DNA of 64,000 bases, taken from the NCBI RefSeq assembly GCF_003576245.1, contig NZ_QWGA01000003.1, positions 1,178,001 to 1,242,000 of the forward strand, read 5' to 3'. Below are positions 19,614 to 28,291 of this stretch, piece by piece. This DNA is from Henriciella algicola. GTDB lineage: Bacteria > Pseudomonadota > Alphaproteobacteria > Caulobacterales > Hyphomonadaceae. Below the pieces are notes generated by a model that saw only the letters and a list, made by a program, of their open reading frames with translations, did no database searches and was not told where the DNA came from. The position numbers were made by a program, and so were the translations under genes. Each line of letters begins with the position of its first letter. The first letter of the stretch is position 1.

Positions 19614-20648
19614 CTATCTGGGGATCGCGGCCCAGTAATCAAAGTCCAGAAGGACATCGGCGTGATACTTGCCGTCCTCGCCCTTGAGCGGGAAATCACT
19701 GCATGGATGGTTTTTGGTCGCGACGAGGCGCAGGCGTAGCGCGCCGGTGCCGTCGGAGAGCTCTGCCTTGTCGAGGACTTCTGACCAGGCATAGACGGTG
19801 TCGCCCGCAAATAGCGGGCCTGCATGGGTGCCAGCATTGATGGCCAGCATCTGGGCAGCGCTTTCGAGGCCATTGAAAGAGAGAGCGCGCGCAATCGAGA
19901 TTACAACCCCGCCATAGATGAGGCGCTTGCCAAAGCGGCTGCCCGCCTGCGCATGCGCATCGAAATGGACCTTGGCAGTGTTCTGGTAGAGGCGCGTGGC
20001 GGTCTGGTGCTCGGCCTCTTCAACCGTCATGCCATCGACATGGTCGATCTTTTCGCCGACCTGATAGTCGTCATATCGCCAGCTGGATCCGGCGAGCGCA
20101 CTGTTCCAGTCCGTGTAGTTCGGTGCGACAAGATCAGTCGCGGCGACAGCGTCCGGAAGGTCTGGTGCTGTAACGTTTGGTGCAGGATTGGATGGGTCCT
20201 TCTTGTGGACCATGACCCAGCGCACATAAGAGAGAACCGTTTCGCCGCGCTGGTTCTCACCGCGCGTGCGTACCCAGACGACCCCAGTCTTGCCATTGGA
20301 GTTTTCCTTGACGCCGATGACTTCGGAGATCGCCGTCAACGTATCGCCCGGATAGACCGTCTTCAGGAATTTGCCATCGGCATAGCCGAGATTGGCGACC
20401 GCATTGAGCGAAATGTCCGGCACCGTCTTGCCGAAGACGACATGGAAAGCGAGCAGCGGATCGATCGGAAGGGCGTCAAAGCCGTTCGCCGTCGCGAAGG
20501 TCTCGGCCGAATAGAGCGCATGGCGGCTGCCGGTAAGGGCGCGATAAAGCGAGATGTCGCCGGTTGAGACGGTCAGCGGGGTCGCATGGACAAGCTCCAT
20601 GCCCGGCTTGAAGTCTTCGAAATAGTGGCCCGGATTCGATTTGGTCAT
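19614..20648 (-). CDS. mch: MaoC-type dehydratase, mesaconyl-CoA hydratase-like
   Basis: A 344-residue double hot-dog protein. The N-terminus NPGHYFEDFKPGM and the segment AFHVVFGKTVPDISLNAVANLGYADG closely resemble mesaconyl-CoA hydratase (about 343 residues) of Rhodobacter, which interconverts mesaconyl-CoA and beta-methylmalyl-CoA in the ethylmalonyl-CoA pathway. The second half contains RLIYGGVVIS. The start is ATG 20648, preceded by GAGGGC; an upstream in-frame ATG at 20693 lacks this signal. A malyl-CoA lyase-like gene lies 0.7 kb upstream on the same strand, which supports the assignment. Other enzymes of the pathway are not in the window. Confidence 0.75.
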   Translation of the reverse strand: MTKSNPGHYFEDFKPGMELVHATPLTVSTGDISLYRALTGSRHALYSAETFATANGFDALPIDPLLAFHVVFGKTVPDISLNAVANLGYADGKFLKTVYPGDTLTAISEVIGVKENSNGKTGVVWVRTRGENQRGETVLSYVRWVMVHKKDPSNPAPNVTAPDLPDAVAATDLVAPNYTDWNSALAGSSWRYDDYQVGEKIDHVDGMTVEEAEHQTATRLYQNTAKVHFDAHAQAGSRFGKRLIYGGVVISIARALSFNGLESAAQMLAINAGTHAGPLFAGDTVYAWSEVLDKAELSDGTGALRLRLVATKNHPCSDFPLKGEDGKYHADVLLDFDYWAAIPR

Positions 20649-20738
20649 GTCGCCCTCTAAGCTTTGCTGAGGGCGCAGCGGCGCGCAGTGCACGCCTGTT
20701 CTGGCCCCGTCAATTCATGCGGGGACCAGTTGCACCGG

Positions 20739-20957
20739 CTAGACCCTTGAGATCAAGGCCGGATCTTGTCCCGGAAGAAGGATGGCGAGAATAATCGCGC
20801 CGACCAGGAACAGGCTGATCATCCGGGCATTGCCGCGGCGGATCAGATCGCGAAAGCCATCAGGGCCATAAGCGATGAAGTGCGGCCCGAAGAACAGGGC
20901 ACCAGCGAGGGCGAGAAACGCGAAGGCGATCAGAATAAGGAAGCTCATAGCCGCCAT
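20739..20957 (-). CDS. Small two-helix membrane protein
   Basis: A 72-residue open frame with two hydrophobic helices (residues 5-25 and 46-62) joined by a basic loop, RDLIRRGNARM, which I place in the cytoplasm. Small inner-membrane proteins of this type are common and unassigned. Either ATG 20957 or ATG 20948 may be used. It lies between the ArsC-like and MaoC-type genes on the same strand, with 90 nt before the latter. Confidence 0.6.
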   Translation of the reverse strand: MAAMSFLILIAFAFLALAGALFFGPHFIAYGPDGFRDLIRRGNARMISLFLVGAIILAILLPGQDPALISRV

Positions 20958-21012
20958 TGATACCGCAGCTGGTTGAACATCCTTCTCCGAAATTCGATCA
21001 AATTTGATCTAT

Positions 21013-21360
21013 TCAGGTAATCTCGAGCAGCTTTTCGATTGGCCGGCCGAGCACCGCCTTGTCGCCCTTGATGCCGATAGGACGCTGGATCAGCTTTGGA
21101 TTTTCGACCATTGCCTTGAACAGGTCCTCGTCGCTCATCGACGTCGGAATGTCGAATTTCTGGGCGTCCTTGTCGCGCAGGAATTCGCGTGGAGAGACGC
21201 CGCCCATTTTCTGCGCGATGTCCTTCAGCTCCGCGACGCTCAGCGCTTCGCCAGCATTCATATATTTGCGAACTTCTGGCTCAATCCCGTTTTCCTGCAG
21301 CAGGGCGAGGCCTTTGCGGGAGGTTGAACAGCCCGTGTGGTGGAGAAGTGTGTAGGTCAT
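21013..21360 (-). CDS. ArsC family (arsenate reductase-like/Spx-like) protein
   Basis: A 115-residue thioredoxin-fold protein. The nucleophile is Cys11 in HTGCSTSRKGL, and the C-terminal IQRPIGIKGDKAVLGRP is the conserved RPI region of ArsC/YfgD/YffB proteins. Glutaredoxin-coupled arsenate reductases share these motifs. No arsenic genes are near, so another oxidoreductase role is equally possible. It starts three bases after the stop of the malyl-CoA lyase-like gene, so the two are co-transcribed. Confidence 0.85.
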   Translation of the reverse strand: MTYTLLHHTGCSTSRKGLALLQENGIEPEVRKYMNAGEALSVAELKDIAQKMGGVSPREFLRDKDAQKFDIPTSMSDEDLFKAMVENPKLIQRPIGIKGDKAVLGRPIEKLLEIT

Positions 21361-21363
21361 CGC

Positions 21364-22248
21364 TCAGCTGGCCTCCATCGCCTTGATTGCCTCATTAACT
21401 GCGACGATACGCTTAGCTTCTTCAAGATGCAGAAGCTCGGTCATCTTGCCATTAACCTTGAGCACGCCCTTGCCCTTATTGGCCGGGTCCGCAAACGCAT
21501 CGATCACGTCTTTCGCCTGCGCCACATCGGCTTCGGCGGGCGCGAAGATCTCGTTCGTGATCTCAATCTGGCTCGGATGGATCAGCGTCTTGCCGTCAAA
21601 GCCGAGAAGACGGCCCTGGCGGACTTCAGCTTCGAGGCCTTCAGCGTTCGAAATGTCATTATAGACGCCGTCGATGGCGATGATGTCATAGGCGCGGGCC
21701 GCAGCCAGCGTCAGGCCGAAGAAAGTCTGGAAGGCGGTGCGCTGAGGGTCGTTCACCGCGCGCAGCTCTTTCGCAATGTCATTGGTGCCCATGACAAAGG
21801 CGGAAAGGCGCGTGCGGCCTGCAGCTTCGGCGATATCCTTAATGTTGAGGATGGCCTTCGGCATCTCGATCATGACCCAGAGGCCAAGATCCTTGGGGGC
21901 GCCGGCGCGTGACAGCGCATCGTCCAGCCGGTCGATATCGCCGCCATCGATGACTTTCGGTGCCAGAATTGCGTCAGGGCCAGCCTCGACCGCCGCCTTC
22001 AGATCATCAAGACCCCATTCGGTGTCGAGGCCATTGATACGGATCACAACCTCGCGAGCGCCATAGCCGCCCGCTTTTACCGCGTCGCAGACGGTCTTGC
22101 GTGCTTCCAGCTTTGCGTCCGGGGCGACCGCGTCCTCAAGGTCGAGAATGACCGCGTCTGCGGCGAGCGACTTTGCCTTCTCGAGCGCACGGGCATTGGC
22201 GCCCGGCATATAGAGACAGGAGCGGCGGGGACGATTGGCGCTGGACAT
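21364..22248 (-). CDS. HpcH/HpaI-CitE family CoA ester lyase (malyl-CoA lyase/thioesterase-like)
   Basis: A 294-residue TIM-barrel enzyme. RRSCLYMPGANARALEKA opens the protein, followed by VILDLEDAVAPDAK and VVIRINGLDT, with Glu/Asp residues for Mg2+. It resembles CitE and the Mcl2 (3S)-malyl-CoA thioesterase subgroup more than the 318-residue Mcl1 lyase. With mesaconyl-CoA hydratase-like mch nearby, cleavage or hydrolysis of malyl- or methylmalyl-CoA is likely but unproven. The start is ATG 22248 with GGAG upstream; the open frame continues 21 codons further without a good signal. Confidence 0.8.
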   Translation of the reverse strand: MSSANRPRRSCLYMPGANARALEKAKSLAADAVILDLEDAVAPDAKLEARKTVCDAVKAGGYGAREVVIRINGLDTEWGLDDLKAAVEAGPDAILAPKVIDGGDIDRLDDALSRAGAPKDLGLWVMIEMPKAILNIKDIAEAAGRTRLSAFVMGTNDIAKELRAVNDPQRTAFQTFFGLTLAAARAYDIIAIDGVYNDISNAEGLEAEVRQGRLLGFDGKTLIHPSQIEITNEIFAPAEADVAQAKDVIDAFADPANKGKGVLKVNGKMTELLHLEEAKRIVAVNEAIKAMEAS

Positions 22249-22367
22249 GGAAAGGCTCCGGATAGGTTTCACTGGAGGCCGCTTGTACAGGCTGCAACAT
22301 CGACATGACAACCAGTTGCGGGCCTGTCACGTAGAAGCAGGACAACATGTTTCCCCAGAGGTATCTC

Positions 22368-22877
22368 ATGCGCACAATTGCTGCCCTATTCATCGCAGGT
22401 GTTGCCGGCCTCACCGCCACCGCCGAACCGATCACCATGCGCAAGGCGATGCAGGAGTTTCGTGATCGCGGGGCTGGGCAGCTCGAAGGCGTGCTTCTTC
22501 ACGGCGTGCCAGTCATCAAGGGTACAATTGAAGAGCAGGCGTTCACGGCCTCCATGTTTCAGTGCGACGTGCCTGACTATGCCTGCCGGGTCGTGATCGC
22601 GCGCAGCTGCATCGACATGATGTCGACCAATGCCGGAGAAGCGCTGGAGCTTGCCAATACCTACAATCTGCAACGTGAACCGCGCGGCTATGCGCTCGTC
22701 AGCGGGGCGAATGCGGGCAGCGCCTCACTCTGCGTCCAGTCACGCTATGACCTTGGCGGTGAGAACCTCTTCAATATGAGCGAGACGTTCGAGTGGCGTG
22801 AGACCGTGACCGAGTTTTCCGAATTCATCGAGAAAGCAAGGCGCTCAGCCGCTGCGCGCAGCCTGCTGTCGAACTAG
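22368..22877 (+). CDS. Hypothetical secreted protein
   Basis: A 169-residue protein with a short signal peptide (MRTIAALFIAGVAGLTATA, cleavage near residue 19). The mature part is Cys-containing (FQCDVPDYACRV, RSCIDM, SLCVQS), so disulfides in the periplasm are likely. I do not recognise the family. The start at 22368 is chosen for the AGAGG five bases upstream and for the signal peptide. The stop overlaps that of the convergent DUF302 gene by two bases. Confidence 0.65.
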   Translation: MRTIAALFIAGVAGLTATAEPITMRKAMQEFRDRGAGQLEGVLLHGVPVIKGTIEEQAFTASMFQCDVPDYACRVVIARSCIDMMSTNAGEALELANTYNLQREPRGYALVSGANAGSASLCVQSRYDLGGENLFNMSETFEWRETVTEFSEFIEKARRSAAARSLLSN

Positions 22878-23374
22878 CCGGTCGCTTCAGCGACGATACC
22901 AGCCAGCGTTTCTTCGATCCCGGCGGCATTTACGCTTTCCGGGTTTAGCCCGTATTGGCTCACGAGCGCGCTGATGTCCTGACGCAAAACCTGGACGCCG
23001 CTGTTCGTCTCAATGACCAGGATCTTCATCGGCAGTTCGATGCCGAGCGCTGGGTTGGCTTGCATCAGGGGTGTCCCGGCTTGGGGATTGCCAAAGATGA
23101 ACAGCGTCGACGGCGAGAGCTCCAGTCCCGCCTCACCCGCACCTTCTGCATGGTCGACCATGGCGAAGATGGTGAGAGGCCGCGTCTCAAGCGCTGCGCG
23201 CAGCTTTGAAACTGTGGTCACGAAATCATTCGCGCTGTCTGCGGCGATGAGGGCCTGCGCCGCGGGCTGTTCGGCAAGCTCGGGATCAATCACCGGGCCT
23301 TGCGGCGCGCCGGTCTGGCAGGCGCTGAGCGAGACGGCGGCAATGGCGGCGGCGGCCAGAAGCGATTGTTTCAT
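22874..23374 (-). CDS. DUF302 domain lipoprotein
   Basis: A 166-residue lipoprotein (SLSACQT, Cys19) with a DUF302 domain. The pattern DFVTTVSKLRAALETRPLTIFAMVDHA is followed by LFIFGNPQAGTPLMQANPALGIELPMKILV, which matches the family closely. Structures of DUF302 show a small alpha/beta fold of unknown function. The start is ATG 23374; the frame upstream to 23482 lacks a signal. Its 5' region is divergent from the serine hydrolase gene across 87 nt. Confidence 0.85.
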   Translation of the reverse strand: MKQSLLAAAAIAAVSLSACQTGAPQGPVIDPELAEQPAAQALIAADSANDFVTTVSKLRAALETRPLTIFAMVDHAEGAGEAGLELSPSTLFIFGNPQAGTPLMQANPALGIELPMKILVIETNSGVQVLRQDISALVSQYGLNPESVNAAGIEETLAGIVAEATG

Positions 23375-23461
23375 TTGAAGTCCCTGTTTTCCATCTTGAA
23401 ACCTCGCAACGCGCGGCGGAGTGCTTACGTTCAGCGCTAATTGGACGAAGAGGAGCAGGCG

Positions 23462-24580
23462 ATGAGTGATATCCGGGGCCATGTGGCGAGCGGGTTTGAG
23501 CCTGTCCGTGAGGTTTTCGCCGAGACGTTCGAGGCTGGCGACGAGCTTGGCGCTGGCTTTTGCGCCATTCTGGACGGCGAAGTGATTGTCGACATTCAGG
23601 GCGGGAAGACCTCCCGCGCGGGCGACAAGGACTGGGACGAGACGACAATTGCTCCTGTCTATTCAACGACCAAGGGCGTTTCAGCGCTCGTGATCGCTTC
23701 GATTATCGGCGACCTTAACGAAGGCTACGAGACTCCTGTTGCCGAGGTCTGGCCAGAATTCGCCGCCGCCGGGAAGGGCGATGTCACGATCGGGCAGCTG
23801 CTCTCCCACCAGGCCGGTCTTGTGGGCTTCGCTGAGCCGATCGACCCTGATCTCTGGCTAAATCCGGACGGTCTCGCCGCCGCACTGGCAGAGCTTGAAC
23901 CGCTTTGGGAACCGGGGACGGCGCATGGCTATCACCCGTCCACATGGGGGTATCTGGCGGGAGAAATCGTCAAGCGGATCACCGGGCGTACGCTTGGTAC
24001 CATATTAAAAGAGGATTTTTGCGCACCTGCCGGGGTCGATTTTCACATCGGTCTAGCGGACAGCGAACATGACCGCGTCGCCGAAATACAGCGGCCGAGA
24101 AGCATGCCGGTGCTTGGTGATCTCAATGAGTTCAAAAAGACTGCTTTCCTGACGAAGTGGGCAGCGCCGGGCCGGGGCGGCGCCGACTGGCGGCGTATCG
24201 AGATCCCGTCTGCGAACGGACATGGCACCGCAAAGGCGGTCGCGCAGCTCTACGGGGTCTATGCCAATGGCGGGAAACTTGGTGACAGGCAACTGATTCC
24301 AGAAGAGTCTTTCCGGGAGCTGACACGCCGCCGGGTGATCGGCGATGACCTTGTCCTGCCCTTTGTGACGGAGTTCGCAGCCGGGGTCATGCGCAATAAT
24401 TTGGGTATCTATGGCCCGAACCCTGAAACCCTTGCCCATTCAGGCTGGGGCGGCTCGCTCGCGCTTGGCGATCCTGACCGCCACCTGTCGGCAGCCTATG
24501 TCATGAACAAACAGTCGAGCCATCTGCAGGGCGATCCGCGGGCGCGGCGCCTGGTGGATGCACTGTATGGCTGCCTGTAG
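23462..24580 (+). CDS. Beta-lactamase-related serine hydrolase (class C/EstB-like)
   Basis: A 372-residue protein of the beta-lactamase/transpeptidase-like superfamily. The SxxK nucleophile motif is STTK at residues 68-71, and the second motif Tyr is in GYHPSTWGY. Near the C-terminus, HSGWGGSLAL supplies the HxG-type third motif. No signal peptide is seen, so this is likely a cytoplasmic esterase (EstB or lipolytic family VIII) rather than an antibiotic-resistance beta-lactamase. The start is ATG 23462, with GAGGAG 6-11 nt upstream. It stands alone; the LysE gene follows after 105 nt. Confidence 0.88.
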   Translation: MSDIRGHVASGFEPVREVFAETFEAGDELGAGFCAILDGEVIVDIQGGKTSRAGDKDWDETTIAPVYSTTKGVSALVIASIIGDLNEGYETPVAEVWPEFAAAGKGDVTIGQLLSHQAGLVGFAEPIDPDLWLNPDGLAAALAELEPLWEPGTAHGYHPSTWGYLAGEIVKRITGRTLGTILKEDFCAPAGVDFHIGLADSEHDRVAEIQRPRSMPVLGDLNEFKKTAFLTKWAAPGRGGADWRRIEIPSANGHGTAKAVAQLYGVYANGGKLGDRQLIPEESFRELTRRRVIGDDLVLPFVTEFAAGVMRNNLGIYGPNPETLAHSGWGGSLALGDPDRHLSAAYVMNKQSSHLQGDPRARRLVDALYGCL

Positions 24581-24685
24581 GAAACTTCCGGGGTTTCCCT
24601 CATAGTTCACGGTGCACTGATGGTGCATGGGCGGTGTTTTTCGTGGTGTTTTCGAGAGCGCCGCAAAAATAGCCGGGGACAAGAC

Positions 24686-25303
24686 ATGTTGAGCGAGATG
24701 AACTGGCTCGCCTTTCTGGGCGCGATGGCTCTGGTTGAGCTGACCCCCGGCCCGAATATGGGTTGGCTGACGGCGCTCGCCGCGCAGCAGGGCCGCCGGG
24801 TCGGCTTCATGGCGGTGGCCGGCATTACGCTTGGCCTCACCGTTCAGCTGGTCCTGGCCGCGACGGGGTTTTCTGCCTTCATCGCGGGCAACCCGCTCGT
24901 CTACGAAGTGCTGCGCTGGGCAGGCATCGCCTTCATGCTCTACCTCGCGCTGGAGGCCTGGCGTGAAACGGGAGAGGCGTCGCCCGGTCAGGCAAAGGCG
25001 CTGGAGGGCTTCCGGCGCGGCTTCATTGCCAATCTGCTCAACCCCAAAGCGCTGGTTTTCTATATCGCCGTGGTGACGCAGTTTGCAGGCAGCGACGGTG
25101 AGGTGCCGTCAGCCGCGCAGGTTCTGACGCTGGGCAGTCTCCATATTCTGGTCGCCACTCTAGTCCACACCGGTCTTGTCCTCATGGGCGCGAGGCTTGG
25201 TGAGCAGATTGCTCACTACCGCCAGTCGAAATGGGTGAGGGCAGGGTTTGCCGCCGCGCTGATCGGTGTCGCTGTCTGGATGGCCTGGACGTCCCAACGC
25301 TGA
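24686..25303 (+). CDS. LysE family translocator
   Basis: A 205-residue inner-membrane exporter of the LysE/RhtB family with about six hydrophobic segments. The N-terminal ELTPGPNMGWLTALA and the central RRGFIANLLNPKALVFY are the family hallmarks. Substrates are usually amino acids or derivatives. The start is ATG 24686 with GGGGA upstream. The frame is open to 24620, but that extension is charged and lacks a signal. A strong terminator at 25389-25424 lies between it and convergent rarD. Confidence 0.9.
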   Translation: MLSEMNWLAFLGAMALVELTPGPNMGWLTALAAQQGRRVGFMAVAGITLGLTVQLVLAATGFSAFIAGNPLVYEVLRWAGIAFMLYLALEAWRETGEASPGQAKALEGFRRGFIANLLNPKALVFYIAVVTQFAGSDGEVPSAAQVLTLGSLHILVATLVHTGLVLMGARLGEQIAHYRQSKWVRAGFAAALIGVAVWMAWTSQR

Positions 25304-25388
25304 AAGATCGCCTTTGAGGCGTATTGGCACGCCGCTTGCGAGCGTGTGACGCGAACCGGACCTCCATCCTGATTCATGTATCACTCCT

Positions 25389-25424
25389 GACCGGCGCACC
25401 ATCATGGCTCGCCGGTCTTTTTTT
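25389..25424 (+). terminator. Intrinsic terminator of the LysE gene
   Basis: Perfect 8-bp stem GACCGGCG / CGCCGGTC (25389-25396 and 25410-25417) followed by seven T. It stops transcripts coming from the LysE gene, immediately before the 3' end of convergent rarD at 25426. Confidence 0.85.
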
Positions 25425-25425
25425 G

Positions 25426-26337
25426 CTACTCAGCAAGACGCGCTGCGCGAGCAAGACGGCGGGCCTTGCGTTCGCCCAGGACGCTGTCGACCGTGAAGAC
25501 GGCAAGCGCGGTCCAGATGAGGCCGAAGGCAACGGCATCGACAGGGCCGAAAGGCTCCCGGAAAATCACGACAGCGATGAGAAATTGCAGCGTCGGCGTC
25601 AGATACTGCATCATGCCAATCGTTGCGAGCTTCAGCCGTTTGGCGGCAAGCGCGAACAGGATCAGCGGCACTGCGGTGATGGGTCCAGCAAGTGGAATGA
25701 GCCAATCGAGCGCAATACCATCGCCCATCCAGCCGCCGCCCGGCGTCTGTTGAAACCAGCTGAGCCAGATGAAAGCGACTGGAAAGAGAAGCGCAGTCTC
25801 GATTGCGAACCCAATTCGGCTGTCGACACTTACCGTCTTCCGCACGGCGCCATAGGCGGCAAAGCTGAAACACAGGACGAGAGAGACCCAGGGCAGGCGC
25901 CCAAGCTCCCAGGTGAGAACGGCGACGCCGAGGCTCGCAATGGCAATAGCGACCCATTGGGCGCGGCGGAGCGTCTCTGAGAAAAAGATCATGCCCAAAA
26001 GCACGCTCACCAGCGGATTGATGAAATAGCCAAGGCTCGCCTCGGTCACCCGCTCGGCCGAGACGGCCCAGATATAGAGCAGCCAGTTGGTCGCGATCAG
26101 TCCAGCCGAAATGGAGAGATACAGCATACGCCGGGCCGTGAGCGCGCCGCGAAGGTCCCGCCAGCGCCGGGCGATGGCGATGAAGATCAGCGCGGTCGGC
26201 AGGCCCCAGAGAATGCGATGAGCCAGCATCTCGAACGGCCCGACATGATCGAGCAGACGGAAATAGAGCGGCAGCCCACCCCAGATAAGGTAGGCGCCGA
26301 ATCCGCAAGTCAGGCCAAGGCGCAGTTCGCTCGTCAT
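25426..26337 (-). CDS. rarD: EamA family transporter RarD
   Basis: A 303-residue drug/metabolite transporter with ten predicted helices. GFGAYLIWGGLPLYFRLL at the N-terminus and ATNWLLYIWAVSAERVTEASLGYFINPL in the middle are the RarD signature. The substrate is unknown (chloramphenicol resistance phenotype in Pseudomonas). The start is ATG 26337 with TTAGGTG six bases upstream; an in-frame GTG at 26346 overlaps that site and is less likely. The C-terminus is basic (RKARRLARAARL). Confidence 0.92.
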   Translation of the reverse strand: MTSELRLGLTCGFGAYLIWGGLPLYFRLLDHVGPFEMLAHRILWGLPTALIFIAIARRWRDLRGALTARRMLYLSISAGLIATNWLLYIWAVSAERVTEASLGYFINPLVSVLLGMIFFSETLRRAQWVAIAIASLGVAVLTWELGRLPWVSLVLCFSFAAYGAVRKTVSVDSRIGFAIETALLFPVAFIWLSWFQQTPGGGWMGDGIALDWLIPLAGPITAVPLILFALAAKRLKLATIGMMQYLTPTLQFLIAVVIFREPFGPVDAVAFGLIWTALAVFTVDSVLGERKARRLARAARLAE

Positions 26338-26490
26338 TCGCGGCACCTAATGCGGCGCGCGGTTCGCCGCCACCTGAATCTTGTGTTTCGGCCAGCTAAT
26401 TGCGCATGCCTCTTATGCCCGTGAATGAAAACACCGCTTCGGCCTGGCCGTAGCGGTGCTGTCAAATGGTGCGGGAAATCGGTTCCGATG

Positions 26491-26576
26491 CCGTCACCCC
26501 ACCGGCAGGTGGGGGCCATGGCGATTGAGAGCGAACCTCCCAGCCGCCATGGGTCCCAGCTTTCGCTGGGAAGGCG
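26491..26576. repeat. Paired hairpin (REPIN-like) element, copy C
   Basis: The left hairpin has stem CCCCACC / GGTGGGG with loop GGCA (26497-26514). The right, inverted hairpin is TCCCAGC-TTTC-GCTGGGA (26554-26571). The inner flanks are GCCATGGCG and CGCCATGGG, which are themselves inverted. It lies in the 270-nt gene-free spacer between the rarD start and the M28 peptidase stop; nothing else is seen there. Confidence 0.7.
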
Positions 26577-26607
26577 GAATTAGGCTTGGGCTCGGAAAGC
26601 CGCGGCC

Positions 26608-28242
26608 CTATTCGCCGCCCTCTGCGAACAGGTCGCCGAAGAAGTCGCCTTCATTCCAGCTTGGGCGTTCTTCCATATTGGCGACGCTGCGGGCGATGTC
26701 GGCTTTGACGCCAGCAAAGCGGGCCAGCGCGTTGAAGTTCAGCTGGTCGGCCTCGTCGGATGGGCGGTGATAGTCCTCGGCGAGGAATTTCGCCTGTGCT
26801 TCGCCGCCGCCATTGGCGTGGCCGGGCACCAGATAGGTCGCCGGGACGCCCTGTTTCACCCAGCTATAGTGGTCTGAGCGCGTGAAGAGGCCGAGATCCG
26901 GGTTCGGGTCCGGGCTGAGCGTCAGGCCGGCGCCTTCGACGGCCGCTTTGACTGGCTCATAGAGGCTGGAGCGTTCGGTGCCGAAGGCTACTACGTCGTC
27001 GAACTCATAGGTCATGATCGGCATGTCGAGATTGACGTTGGCAACCACGCCTTCGGCCGGGACGGTCGGGAAGCGGGCATAATAGTCAGAGCCGACGAGG
27101 CCTTTTTCCTCAGCGGTCACAGCGACGAAGACGACGCTGCGCTTTGGCGGGTCGAGCGAGAGGAGGCGGGCGACTTCCAGAAGGGCCGAGGTGCCGGAGG
27201 CATTGTCCATGGCGCCGTTGAAGAGCGTGTCCTCATTCGGGTTGAAGCTCGGCTTGACGCCCTCATGGTCGAGGTGAGCTGAGAGGACGACATATTCACC
27301 GGCGAGAGTCTCATCCGTGCCGGGCAGGATGGCAGCGACGTTCGGACTGGTGATCTCTTCATGCGTGCTGTTGGCTTCGATGCGGAGGGTGAGGCCAAGC
27401 TCGAACGGCTGGGTGCCGGTGACGGTTTCCTCAACGAGGGCGTCATAGTCGCGGCCAGCTGCCTCGATCAGCTTTTTTGCGCCTTCAATGCTCATCGTGG
27501 CGCCGGCCTGCAGGTTCGGGGCGCCTGAATGGGCGTTGCCGTCGGCATCGACCCAGGTCATCGAGGCGCGGCCCATACGGTCCATCGCGGCGCGGCGTTC
27601 GAAGGAATAACGCTCCTGCGCGACAGGGTGGTAGAGGGTCACGACGCCGACCGCGCCAGCTTCAGACAGGCGTTGATAGCTGGTCGAGGAATAATGGGCG
27701 CGCTCTTCAGTGTTGAGGTCGCTTGGCGCGTCGCGGAAGATGACTGCGATCTTGCCTTCGAGGTCGACGCCGTCGAAGTCATCCCGGCTGCCATCGGGGG
27801 CGATGAAGCCGTAGCCAACGAACACGGCTGGCGCTTCGACGAGGCCCTGTTCGACTTGCGAGGAGGCGGAGATGAGATAGTCGCTGCCAAGTTCCAGCGG
27901 GAGGTCGGCGCCTTCCGTCACCGTCAGGCTTTGCGGGGCGGCCTGATCGAGCTGATAGCGAAAGAGCGGGACTTGCTGCATGTAGCTGTCTTCATCGCCG
28001 CCCGGCTGAAGGCCATAGGCGCGGAACTGTTCGGCGACATAGAGCGCGGCGATGTCATAACCGCGTGTGCCAGCCTCGCGCCCTTCCAGAAGGTCATCGG
28101 CGAGGAAGCGGACATGGGCTTCCACCTTCTCGGCGGATGCGGCTTCCGGCGCGGTGGCGGCATGCGCCTCTTCGGGAATGCTTGGATTGCAGGCGGTAAG
28201 CGCGAGCGCGGCCAGAAGGCCGGTGGCGGCAATGATTTTCAT
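26608..28242 (-). CDS. M28 family metallopeptidase lipoprotein
   Basis: A 544-residue di-zinc aminopeptidase of the M28 family, anchored as a lipoprotein (ALALTACNP, Cys near 18). A PA (protease-associated) insert lies around residues 120-220. Zinc ligands lie in SAHLDHEG (about 320), GAMDNASGTSA, AVTAEEKGLVGS (catalytic Glu) and FTRSDHYSW. It acts in the periplasm on peptides. The start is ATG 28242; the only other in-frame ATG (28323) would add a 27-residue leader before the signal peptide. A terminator-like hairpin ends just before this start. Confidence 0.9.
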   Translation of the reverse strand: MKIIAATGLLAALALTACNPSIPEEAHAATAPEAASAEKVEAHVRFLADDLLEGREAGTRGYDIAALYVAEQFRAYGLQPGGDEDSYMQQVPLFRYQLDQAAPQSLTVTEGADLPLELGSDYLISASSQVEQGLVEAPAVFVGYGFIAPDGSRDDFDGVDLEGKIAVIFRDAPSDLNTEERAHYSSTSYQRLSEAGAVGVVTLYHPVAQERYSFERRAAMDRMGRASMTWVDADGNAHSGAPNLQAGATMSIEGAKKLIEAAGRDYDALVEETVTGTQPFELGLTLRIEANSTHEEITSPNVAAILPGTDETLAGEYVVLSAHLDHEGVKPSFNPNEDTLFNGAMDNASGTSALLEVARLLSLDPPKRSVVFVAVTAEEKGLVGSDYYARFPTVPAEGVVANVNLDMPIMTYEFDDVVAFGTERSSLYEPVKAAVEGAGLTLSPDPNPDLGLFTRSDHYSWVKQGVPATYLVPGHANGGGEAQAKFLAEDYHRPSDEADQLNFNALARFAGVKADIARSVANMEERPSWNEGDFFGDLFAEGGE

Positions 28243-28291
28243 GAAAAACCCCAGCTTTGTCAGATCGCTGAAGGATCGGACAAAGCCGGGG
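28243..28291 (-). terminator. Hairpin plus T-run between asd and the M28 gene
   Basis: Read on the minus strand, a 13-bp stem (28279-28291 with 28249-28261, one A-C mismatch) has a loop that can extend pairing through GATC/GATC. It is followed by five T and then C-ATG of the peptidase gene. It fits an intrinsic terminator for asd. Its 3' arm GGGG is also the only plausible ribosome binding site of the peptidase gene, so the hairpin could gate that gene's expression. Confidence 0.7.

Noticed and set aside
21013-21360. Arsenic resistance operon
   Set aside because: Only the ArsC-fold protein is present; no arsR, arsB/acr3 or arsH is nearby.
23462-24580. Antibiotic-resistance beta-lactamase
   Set aside because: There is no signal peptide, and the SxxK/YxS pattern and length fit cytoplasmic family VIII esterases better.
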